From contig JAIVFU010000118.1 in NCBI GenBank assembly GCA_020829485.1, positions 1 to 18,998 of the forward strand: a stretch of DNA of 18,998 nucleotides, written 5' to 3'. Below are positions 8,170-13,871 of this stretch, in pieces. Numbering within the stretch: position 1 is the stretch's first letter; each line of letters opens with the position of its first letter. A program made the translations under genes and the position numbers. Below the pieces are notes generated by a model. It worked only from the letters and a program-made list of their open reading frames with translations. It did no database searches and was not told the origin of the DNA. The stretch comes from Nostoc sp. CHAB 5834 (GTDB lineage: Bacteria > Cyanobacteriota > Cyanobacteriia > Cyanobacteriales > Nostocaceae).

Positions 8170-8370
8170 TTACTCTTGATCCTGCTCAATTTTTTCGATG
8201 TCATCAGGTGTACCAGTGGCAGAAATTTTTGATGTACCAGATTTACCTGCACCTGAATTGCCGCCAGAAGCGCCAGCACCGCCTGAGTGTTTAGAATCAG
8301 TGTTGCCTTGTTCATCCTGAAGCTGTTCAAGGCGGTTTTTTTCTTGAGCTTTATCTTTTTGGTCAGCCAT
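8170..8370 (-). CDS. Small Gly/Ser-rich disordered protein, function unknown
   Basis: A 66-residue, highly hydrophilic protein that I do not recognise. Residues 1-25 are rich in Lys, Glu, Gln and Asp (QEKNRLEQLQDEQ) and could form a short helix. Residues 29-50 are Gly/Ser/Ala repeats, and the tail is acidic. There is no cysteine, signal peptide or membrane span. It begins with an ATG at 8370, without a clear Shine-Dalgarno, and lies between two plus-strand genes with free space on both sides. The strong bias in composition and the ordered start and stop argue for a real gene. The product is probably an intrinsically disordered stress or regulatory protein, but that is a guess. Confidence 0.55.
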   Translation of the reverse strand: MADQKDKAQEKNRLEQLQDEQGNTDSKHSGGAGASGGNSGAGKSGTSKISATGTPDDIEKIEQDQE

Positions 8371-8459
8371 ATTTTAAAAACATTTTTAGCGTAGCGATCG
8401 CTCTTAACTCTACCACTTTCGTTATTCTGGCGACACCAAAAGCAAATGCTCTTAATTAA

Positions 8460-9071
8460 TTGTCAGTTCTGGCGGATAATCAGCTAGTCGGCACGCTCCC
8501 CGTAATACCCTTGGAACCAAATCAGCTAAACCTATTTCCAGAAGTGAAACCCACACCAGCAAGTAGAGTAGATACATTGGTCATGAATGCTGATGCCCTG
8601 CTGAAGTGGAAGTCTCAGATTTTGGACTATCAGCAGAAGGTAAGGGAAACCAAGCCAGTGCAGCAGGCGACGTTATTCGACATTGCACCCAACCACTGCG
8701 ATCCAGACCGGATTGATCCGTTGCAGTTACAGGTGCGATCGCTCTCGTTTTGGAGAATGCCAACTGATAGCCCCGGCGATGCGTGCCTCTATTTCATCAT
8801 TGACTCTGCGGCTGGACTGGTGCTGTATGTGGGGGAAACTTGCAGAAGTAACAAGCGGTGGAAAGGGATTCACGCCTGCAAAGACTATATCGCCAGCTAC
8901 CAGGATTTACATTATCGCTATGGGATTCAGACTGCGGTCAATGCGGCGTTTTGGTGGGATACCCCGGTTAAGAGAAAATCCCGGCAAGAATTGGAATTGA
9001 GTTTAATTTTGAAGTGGCGCAGTCCATTCAATAAGGAGAACTGGGAGCGATGGGGGCAACCGTTTGGGTAG
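8460..9071 (+). CDS. Stand-alone GIY-YIG nuclease family protein
   Basis: A 203-residue protein whose C-terminal half is a divergent GIY-YIG domain. Y111 in CLYFIID and Y123 in LYVGE match the two tyrosine strands, R133 in NKRW matches the catalytic arginine, E177/E179 in RQELELSL the metal-binding glutamate, and N191 in PFNKEN the conserved asparagine. All catalytic positions therefore seem present. The N-terminal 90 residues are Pro/Leu-rich (LEPNQLNLFPE, and TLFDIAP near 71), probably a flexible or partner-binding region. A TAA lies directly before the TTG at 8460, so the start is this TTG or a later one such as the TTG at 8511 or the ATG at 8583; the TTG keeps the whole plausible N-terminus. 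The family includes UvrC, homing and restriction nucleases; the role here is unknown. Confidence 0.78.
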   Translation: MSVLADNQLVGTLPVIPLEPNQLNLFPEVKPTPASRVDTLVMNADALLKWKSQILDYQQKVRETKPVQQATLFDIAPNHCDPDRIDPLQLQVRSLSFWRMPTDSPGDACLYFIIDSAAGLVLYVGETCRSNKRWKGIHACKDYIASYQDLHYRYGIQTAVNAAFWWDTPVKRKSRQELELSLILKWRSPFNKENWERWGQPFG

Positions 9072-9303
9072 AAGAAAGTAAAGTTTAGTGTGCAAAGCAA
9101 ATCCTTTTCAACTTCAACAGCAGAATAATTAGTTAATTATTATTGATATTAATAGTTATTATTCGGGTTTACCGAACCGCAAAATTCGAGGAAACCGTAA
9201 TCTTTTTTACTGCCTAATTTGGTGCGGTAATCATCAATTATTTGGTGATAATAACCGAATTAAAAGCTTGTCTTATCTCAATAATATAGTAATTAAAGCA
9301 AGG

Positions 9304-9361
9304 AATTAAATCCAAAGTTGGTTGAGCCAAAAACTACTAATAACACAAGGGATAAATTAAT
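9304..9361 (+). promoter_or_regulatory. hspA leader with ribosome-binding site, possible RNA thermometer
   Basis: AAGGGA (9347-9352) is a good Shine-Dalgarno 9 bases before the ATG. AATT and ATCC (9304-9307, 9310-9313) can pair with GGAT and AATT (9350-9353, 9355-9358), partly covering it. Cyanobacterial small heat-shock genes are known to use thermometers of this kind, but this stem is weak and the proposal is inference. The 290-base spacer 9072-9361 otherwise shows a small TTCGG/CCGAA stem (9162-9166/9172-9176) and no CIRCE element. Confidence 0.3.
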
Positions 9362-9814
9362 ATGCTAGTTCGTCGTTACAACCCCTGGCAAGAATTGAAC
9401 ACTTTAGAACGTCACATCAACGGTTTACTTGGAGATACCAGAGTACCATCTGCACGGTTGGAAAAAGGCTTTATCAAAGTTCCGGCGGCTGAACTACAAG
9501 AAACTGATGATGCGATTCATCTCAAACTAGAACTGCCAGGACTGGAAGCTAAAGACCTAGATATTCAAGTCACCCAAGACGCTGTTCACATTAGTGGTGA
9601 GCGCAAGTCCCAAACTAAAACCGAAAACAATGGCACTACAAGAAGTGAATTCTACTACGGTAAATTCCAACGTGTAATTCCTCTATCTGCTCGGATTCAA
9701 AATACCAATGTCACCGCAGATTATAAAGACGGTATTTTGAATTTGACACTGCCCAAGTCTGAGCAAGAAAAGAACAAAGTTGTCAAGGTTAATTTAGAAC
9801 AACCTGCTGCATAG
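9362..9814 (+). CDS. hspA: Small heat-shock protein, Hsp20/alpha-crystallin family
   Basis: A 150-residue ATP-independent chaperone that holds unfolding proteins and, in cyanobacteria, also protects membranes and the photosynthetic apparatus. The alpha-crystallin domain covers about residues 42-143. It shows the AELQETDDAIHLKLELPG start, KDLDIQVTQDAVHISGER, the FQRVIPL strand, and the signature A-x-x-x-D-G-I-L-N-L-T-L-P near 124-135. The N-terminus (LVRRYNPWQELNTLERHIN) is typical of the cyanobacterial Hsp17/HspA group. Length is normal. The start is the ATG at 9362 behind AAGGGA. A strong intrinsic terminator follows, so it is monocistronic. Heat induction is expected from the family. Confidence 0.95.
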   Translation: MLVRRYNPWQELNTLERHINGLLGDTRVPSARLEKGFIKVPAAELQETDDAIHLKLELPGLEAKDLDIQVTQDAVHISGERKSQTKTENNGTTRSEFYYGKFQRVIPLSARIQNTNVTADYKDGILNLTLPKSEQEKNKVVKVNLEQPAA

Positions 9815-9854
9815 TCTGAAATTACTCTATCTCCAATGATAGATTGAGATAGCT

Positions 9855-9887
9855 AAAAGCCCAGTTATGAGATGACTGGGCTTTTTT
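9855..9887 (+). terminator. Rho-independent terminator of hspA
   Basis: AAAAGCCCAGT (9855-9865) and ACTGGGCTTTT (9875-9885) form a perfect 11-bp stem with a 9-base loop, and the T-run continues to 9887. It lies 40 bases after the hspA stop. Confidence 0.93.
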
Positions 9888-9966
9888 GTCACAATTGTCT
9901 GTGAGGGAGCGATCACAGAGCGAGTAAAAATTCAAATTTTAGTGATGAAAACGAGCTTGGCGCTCA

Positions 9967-9983
9967 GAGGGTGTTTGAAAAGT
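9967..9983 (+). repeat. IS5 left terminal inverted repeat
   Basis: GAGGGTGTTTGAAAAGT, an exact reverse complement of 11057-11073. Confidence 0.93.
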
Positions 9984-10001
9984 CAGCCGAGGAGTAAAAA
10001 A

Positions 10002-10050
10002 GCTCTCTAAGTATAAACTGTGAATACGTAGAACACAGCACCAAGAGAGC
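10002..10050 (+). promoter_or_regulatory. Hairpin sequestering the transposase ribosome-binding site
   Basis: GCTCTCT (10002-10008) pairs with AGAGAGC (10044-10050), and inside it CTGTG (10018-10022) pairs with CACAG (10034-10038). The 3' arm contains the purine-rich Shine-Dalgarno just before the ATG at 10054. Known insertion sequences such as IS10 and IS50 use such stems to block translation of read-through transcripts; that this one does so is inference. Confidence 0.5.
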
Positions 10051-10765
10051 AGCATGAGTAAAGCTTACCCCAGCAACCTGACCCGCGCCCAATATGAATT
10101 TCTGAGTGAGATGATTCCAGAACCAAAATCCGGTGGTCGCAAGCGTGAAGTCAATATGTGGGAAGTGCTGAACGCAATTTTCTATATCTTGTTAGAAGGT
10201 GTGCGCTGGAGGGCATTACCGGGGGACTTTCCAGCATGGCAGACGGTATACACCTATTTTCGCAAATGGCGTAAAGACGGTACGTGGGTCAAGATACACG
10301 ATAATCTGCACGAGTTCATCCGCATCGAGCAGCAGCGTCATGTCAGTCCATCCGAAGCCATCATCGATAGTCAAAGTGTAAAAAGTGCGGCGATGGTGAG
10401 TCAGGAAGTGGGCTTTGATGCAGGCAAGAAAATTTGCATGACGCAAGCGGTTTATGACTGTTGATACTATCGGGTTAGTGCTGCGGGTGTTGGTCACTGC
10501 CGCCAATGTGCCAGAGCGGTCAGGCGGAAAACAAGTACTCAAGCGCGTCAAAAAAATGGGTAACAAGGTTTCTCGCTTGACGACCATTTGGGCTGATGGT
10601 GGCTTTGATGGTACAGCCTTCATGATGTGGGTTATGGATGTTTGTCGTTGGATTGTGCAGGTGGTGCTGCGACCAGAGCAAACTAAGGGGTTCGTCTTGC
10701 TCAAAAAACGTTGGGTGGTAGAGCGCACTTTCGGTTGGCTCATGGGGTGTCGCCGATTGGTCAGA

Positions 10766-10776
10766 GACTATGAGTT
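10766..10776 (+). repeat. Target-site duplication, left copy
   Basis: GACTATGAGTT, identical to 10960-10970. It flanks the nested element and encodes DYEL of the transposase. Confidence 0.88.
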
Positions 10777-10959
10777 GAATGGCACTAAGAAAAGCGCAAA
10801 TCTATTATTTACAAGGGTTTCATCACTTTGGAAAAAGTAGGCTAATGAAGCAGCGATCGCAAACTGAGAGTTGCAGATTATTCTGATTCCCGACCTTAAA
10901 ACTATTAGTTTCCTAAACCCCTTACCAGGCAAGTATTTCAGCTTTTCTTAGTGCCATTC
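10777..10959. mobile_element. 183-bp MITE-like element inside the IS5 transposase
   Basis: Perfect 19-bp terminal inverted repeats, GAATGGCACTAAGAAAAGC at 10777-10795 and its complement at 10941-10959, are flanked by an 11-bp direct duplication (10766-10776 and 10960-10970). The element is too short to encode a transposase and shows no coding frame. It contains a HIP1 site (10853-10860), so it is adapted to this type of host. Target duplications of about 9-12 bp are typical of the IS4 group, which suggests mobilisation in trans by an IS4-like transposase (inference). It entered after the IS5 copy was in place, so it gives a relative date. Confidence 0.92.
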
Positions 10960-10970
10960 GACTATGAGTT
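10960..10970 (+). repeat. Target-site duplication, right copy
   Basis: GACTATGAGTT, the second copy flanking the nested element; the transposase frame resumes here. Confidence 0.88.
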
Positions 10971-11056
10971 ATTGCCTGAAACATCAGAGACTTTTATCTA
11001 CCTTGCCATGATCCGGATCATGGTGCGGCGGTTAGCATAAATTTTGACCCCTCAAA

Positions 11057-11073
11057 ACTTTTCAAACACCCTC
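11057..11073 (-). repeat. IS5 right terminal inverted repeat
   Basis: ACTTTTCAAACACCCTC, an exact reverse complement of 9967-9983. Confidence 0.93.
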
Positions 11074-11104
11074 TAAAAGTCTCCTATATAATTTACTTCT
11101 ATCA

Positions 11105-11137
11105 AAAACTGCTCTGGCTTACATCTAGGGCAGTTTT
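11105..11137. terminator. Terminator-like hairpin beyond the IS element
   Basis: AAAACTGCTCT (11105-11115) pairs with AGGGCAGTTTT (11127-11137), 11 bp with one G-U pair and an 11-base loop, then ATATT. It is near-symmetric, so it could end transcription in either direction. No gene ends directly before it; it may have belonged to a transcript split from it by the IS. The rest of 11138-11366 shows no feature. Confidence 0.5.
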
Positions 11138-11366
11138 ATATTGCACGGTAGAAGCCAGATTCACAACTGCACCCAATGTTGAATCGTCTACCCGTTGTGA
11201 GTAATTGAAGCTTCTAGAGAAATATTGCGCTATATTCTGTAAAAACGCATATTCCAAGCGTATCCAGTATAAACCTCCCTTTCACCAGTCCAGCTATTGT
11301 CCCTTTTGTATTTGTGGATCGGCTTACTACCTGTCCCTTTCCTTATCCCGAACTCAGGTTAAAATA

Positions 11367-11864
11367 ATGTGGTTAAGTACAAGGGTAATTCGACGTGCAG
11401 ATGATCCCGAATGGTTCGGTTATATTAATTCGATTGGTCTATTTCATCTTGTAGAAATTCGCACTATTGATTCTTGGTGTAATCCTCACGCTGACGGTTC
11501 AGGAAATTGGGAATTAGAATCAACTGCCCAAGTTTGGGAATTTATCAAAGATGATTTGCTCCCTAGCCCTATTCTAGGCAAGGAATATTATTTACTATTT
11601 GCAGATGCCCTAAGTCAGGAGATTCCGAAAAATCACCCCAGATTGAAACTATTAGGACATGATTTATCAGATGAGACTTGGACATCATCGCTATTAAACT
11701 GTGGGCGCTGGGAAGGAGTATTAGCCCCGATTGCCCAAAGAGTAAATCAATATGGGCTTTTGAGTTTAGAAGATGCTAAAAAGGCTCAAGTTCTACTACC
11801 AGAGGCTTGGCATGATAACCCCCATGCCCTTGTGACAATATGGGCTTTGTTTGAAGTGGACTAA
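11367..11864 (+). CDS. Hypothetical protein, 165 residues
   Basis: I do not recognise a family. The product is soluble, acidic and rich in Trp (WLSTR, PEWFGYIN, SWCNPHADGSGNWELES, RWEGVL, AWHDN, IWALFEVD), with no signal peptide or membrane span. The ATG at 11367, 8 bases after CAGG, is preferred. The frame stays open to a TTG at 11205, but the extra 54 residues are Cys/Ser/Tyr-rich and look untranslated. The gene converges with the next minus-strand gene, with a 7-base gap. Its size and composition recall immunity or small defence-island proteins, but nothing specific supports that. Confidence 0.72.
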   Translation: MWLSTRVIRRADDPEWFGYINSIGLFHLVEIRTIDSWCNPHADGSGNWELESTAQVWEFIKDDLLPSPILGKEYYLLFADALSQEIPKNHPRLKLLGHDLSDETWTSSLLNCGRWEGVLAPIAQRVNQYGLLSLEDAKKAQVLLPEAWHDNPHALVTIWALFEVD

Positions 11865-11871
11865 TATAGCA

Positions 11872-12123
11872 TTACCTACTTGGATTTCCTAGATATTTCC
11901 TTTTTTCCCACTCTTGTTTGGTTTCAGATGATGAAGAAAATGTTACATATATAGACTTACAAGCTTGATTAGCAACAGCCATTAAAGCTAAATTTTCATC
12001 TTTATAAACTGGTAAATAAGCGACTTCATCTGGATGTGATGAATAAAATTCTTGTCCAGTATCGTAAGGAACAAGAACAATTAAGCCATTACAATTTTTT
12101 ATGTGAGACGTGTTTTTAACCAT
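11872..12123 (-). CDS. Small hypothetical protein, 83 residues
   Basis: Unrecognised. The sequence looks like one small alpha/beta domain: a strand NGLIVLVPYD near 12, then PDEVAYLPVYKDENLALMAVANQAC with a likely helix, a strand SIYVTFSSS near 57, and a charged tail EWEKRKYLG. It begins with an ATG at 12123 without a visible Shine-Dalgarno. It is in the same orientation as the membrane protease gene, 61 bases downstream of it, so it may be the last gene of that operon. Confidence 0.55.
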   Translation of the reverse strand: MVKNTSHIKNCNGLIVLVPYDTGQEFYSSHPDEVAYLPVYKDENLALMAVANQACKSIYVTFSSSSETKQEWEKRKYLGNPSR

Positions 12124-12184
12124 TTTTATAGTTAATTGATATTTTATAACCTAGCGTTCTTCTATAAAGAAAGTGTCTGATATT

Positions 12185-12937
12185 CTAACTAGAAACATAT
12201 TTAGCCCTGCGTTTCTCCCTTCTTCGTTTTTTATAGTTATTAACCTGAGATTTAAGCCACATGAACGGGTAAATATCTCCTGCCAAGTGAAAACCTATAG
12301 ATCCAACAAGTCCTACATCTGAATAAAGTAATGTTACAGTAAAAATATAAAAAAGAATATGCGTAATAATATGTAGTCTTCCTTGATAGGTATGATTTCC
12401 AACGGTTACAAATAAACCCAGACAAATTGCCAAGTAATAATTATTTATATATATGCTTAATTGGTGTACTAGTACTCCACGAAATATCAACTCTTCTGTT
12501 ATTGGATTTAATATACATACAGCAACCCAAAATAACATTTTTTGAAGCTTTTGTCGTGGTATAAGTCTTACAGAAACAAGATAAGCATCATTTTCCACAA
12601 TTTGGCTGATTCTCAAAAGATTTAAAACCTTATTTAAAATAAACACAAATATACAATAGCAAATTAAGCCAATTATTAAGGAAAATACTGGTAATATTTC
12701 AAATTTTAAACCAACTGATGGTGCATCCCATCCTAGAATATAAGTTATGCAAAAAAAGGAAATTAACGAAATTTGATTCCATAAAATATAAAAGACAAAA
12801 CTAGATTTTGGTCTTTCTACTTTTCGTTGCTTTTTAATTGATTTTCTTTGAGCTATGCTGCTATACAAATACACCATACTTAAGAAAAGTACAAAGAATA
12901 GAACACAATTACTAAATGGAGGTAATTCAGTTTTCAC
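12185..12937 (-). CDS. CPBP-family intramembrane glutamic endopeptidase
   Basis: A 250-residue membrane protein with about six to eight hydrophobic segments (near 10-25, 47-68, 82-101, 133-143, 168-180, 190-215). The CPBP/Abi (PF02517) motifs are present: E148-E149-x-x-x-R153 in TEELIFRG, a histidine block near NHTYQG (H182), and H217-x-x-x-D221 in FHLAGDIYP. The family includes Rce1-type CAAX proteases, bacteriocin-immunity proteins and MrtX-like enzymes. The N- and C-terminal stretches are strongly basic (KKQRK, KKRRREKRR), probably on the cytoplasmic side. The start is a GTG at 12937, two bases after the stop of a small upstream frame, which suggests translational coupling. The substrate is unknown. 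It may be part of the nuclease operon or only its neighbour. Confidence 0.82.
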   Translation of the reverse strand: MKTELPPFSNCVLFFVLFLSMVYLYSSIAQRKSIKKQRKVERPKSSFVFYILWNQISLISFFCITYILGWDAPSVGLKFEILPVFSLIIGLICYCIFVFILNKVLNLLRISQIVENDAYLVSVRLIPRQKLQKMLFWVAVCILNPITEELIFRGVLVHQLSIYINNYYLAICLGLFVTVGNHTYQGRLHIITHILFYIFTVTLLYSDVGLVGSIGFHLAGDIYPFMWLKSQVNNYKKRRREKRRAKYVSS

Positions 12938-12939
12938 GA

Positions 12940-13137
12940 TTATCTTTTATTGGGTTCAAGCAAGTTTAAATCCATCACGGCAACCATGTCTTTCGCATAA
13001 CGAGTTGTAAGCCTTAGCATCTGCTCAAAGTCGTAGATATGTGTCGATGATGCGGTAGTACTTGGGGCTGCCTTGGAATAGCCAATATACTGTTGTTTGG
13101 TAGATTGGTTTGGGTGGGGCGATCTAATCATCATCAT
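12940..13137 (-). CDS. Small overlapping ORF, possible coupled gene or remnant
   Basis: A frame of up to 65 residues begins at one of several ATGs inside the GATGATGATGAT repeat that encodes the Asp tail of the RNase III-like gene. It ends two bases before the GTG of the protease gene. The C-terminal part (YDFEQMLRLTTRYAKDMVAV) looks protein-like; the N-terminal part is low in structure. No family is recognised. The tight junctions on both sides favour a coupled small gene, while a decayed tail of some other gene is equally possible. Confidence 0.32.
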   Translation of the reverse strand: MMMIRSPHPNQSTKQQYIGYSKAAPSTTASSTHIYDFEQMLRLTTRYAKDMVAVMDLNLLEPNKR

Positions 13138-13771
13138 CACCAGGGGCCCATCCATAGTCAGGAAAATTTTCTAAGCCAATCATGTCTAAGTAATCTCTGG
13201 TATCAAGACTCATATCCTCAAAATTCTCCTCATCGTCTTCTTCATCATTGATAATTTCGTCTAAAGCATCTGCTAAAAAGCGCTTAATTAGCCAAGAGCT
13301 AGCTTGAGAAAAATCACGGTTAAATCCTAAATAAATTGCACCAAACACAGCCTCAAACATTTCTGCAAAAAGTTTCTCTTGCTCATTTAAAGGTTTTCCT
13401 TTGAGACTTTTTCCCAATAGGCAGAACTCTGGTAAATTTAACTCAATAGCAAATTCTGACAATTGGGCTTTATCTACAAGTAATTGTTTATCCTCAGTAA
13501 GTTCACCTCGTGTAGATTCAGGAAATCTTTCATATAAATAGTCAGTAACAATAGCATCAAGAATTGCATCTCCTAAATGAGCTAGCCGTCTATAAGCTTT
13601 CTCTTGTAAATCTTTTGTCTGCCTATCTACATTTGATTCATAGATAAATGATGGGTGTCTTAAAGCAATTTCTAAGGCTTCTGTTGCCTGAAATTCACTT
13701 ATACCAATTCCTTTCAAAAAAGCTTGAATTTGCTGTTGCCTTTGCTGTTCCGGCTGATACAATTGTGTCAT
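13124..13771 (-). CDS. RNase III-domain protein lacking a dsRNA-binding domain
   Basis: A 215-residue protein with one RNase III catalytic domain (about 15-170) and an acidic tail (DEEDDEENFED, ending GDDDD). The signature helix reads RRLAHLGDAILDAIV at 61-75. Compared with E. coli RNase III, E38 is Arg, E41 is Ala64, and D45 is kept (D68). The second site reads FAEMFEAVFGAIYL: D114 is Glu137, E117 is kept (E140). One metal ligand is thus lost and one changed. There is no C-terminal dsRNA-binding domain, so it is not the housekeeping rnc product. The frame is open to 13939, but the domain begins only after the ATG at 13771, which is preferred though its Shine-Dalgarno is poor. It follows the helicase by 100 bases in the same direction. 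Confidence 0.75.
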   Translation of the reverse strand: MTQLYQPEQQRQQQIQAFLKGIGISEFQATEALEIALRHPSFIYESNVDRQTKDLQEKAYRRLAHLGDAILDAIVTDYLYERFPESTRGELTEDKQLLVDKAQLSEFAIELNLPEFCLLGKSLKGKPLNEQEKLFAEMFEAVFGAIYLGFNRDFSQASSWLIKRFLADALDEIINDEEDDEENFEDMSLDTRDYLDMIGLENFPDYGWAPGDDDD

Positions 13772-13871
13772 ATTATAGCAAGAGTAATAGACTACTATCT
13801 TGTTGGGTGCGTAAATGATAATTGATTCTTTGAATAGAGAATTTAGCTTGCCGATGTAGGCATCGCTTGTT

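Larger units (their letters stand above)
10054..11040 (+). pseudogene. IS5-family DDE transposase, frameshifted and interrupted
   Basis: Three segments make one transposase. The first (10054 to about 10434) has the N-terminal DUF4096-like region (VRWRALPGDFPAWQTVYTYF) and the first catalytic Asp (D105 in IIDSQS). The second (10442-10776, next frame) has RKRFMTVDTIGLVLRV, the second Asp (WADGGFDG) and the Glu (VERTFGWL). The third (10971-11040) follows the nested element and completes the C-terminus as DYELLPETSETFIYLAMIRI, then MVRRLA and a stop 17 bases before the right repeat. With one surplus base removed near 10435-10441 and 194 bases (element plus one duplication) excised, the gene is exactly 264 codons with stop, a normal length. 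As it stands the first frame ends at 10464 and the second runs into the nested element and ends at 10840. Confidence 0.9.
9967..11073 (+). mobile_element. IS5-family insertion sequence with a second element nested inside
   Basis: The element is bounded by perfect 17-bp terminal inverted repeats, GAGGGTGTTTGAAAAGT at 9967-9983 and its complement at 11057-11073; the match extends to 18 with A9966 and T11074. The single transposase gene has the IS5-type DDE layout (IS427-like group). Observed length is 1107 bases. Subtracting the nested 183-bp element and one 11-bp duplication gives 913, normal for the family. No matching target duplication is seen outside the ends (TCA on the left, TAA on the right). 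The copy is dead: the transposase is frameshifted and interrupted. Confidence 0.92.

Noticed and set aside
8106..8330. 74-codon minus-strand frame overlapping the small Gly/Ser-rich gene
   Set aside because: Shadow frame; the Gly/Ser-rich frame has the more protein-like composition and a well-placed ATG.
9899..9918. CRP-like palindrome CTGTGA / TCACAG
   Set aside because: The spacer is 8 bases instead of the 6 of CRP/SYCRP1 sites, and no promoter or gene start lies near it.
10216..10743. 175-codon minus-strand frame opposite the transposase
   Set aside because: It is antisense to a clear DDE transposase and has no family resemblance.
11006..11023. Perfect 18-bp palindrome CCATGATCCGGATCATGG
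   Set aside because: It encodes conserved AMIRIM residues of the transposase C-terminus, so coding constraint explains it.
11205..11366. N-terminal extension of the unknown plus-strand gene from TTG
   Set aside because: Cys/Ser/Tyr-rich and unlike the rest; the ATG at 11367 with CAGG upstream is a better start.
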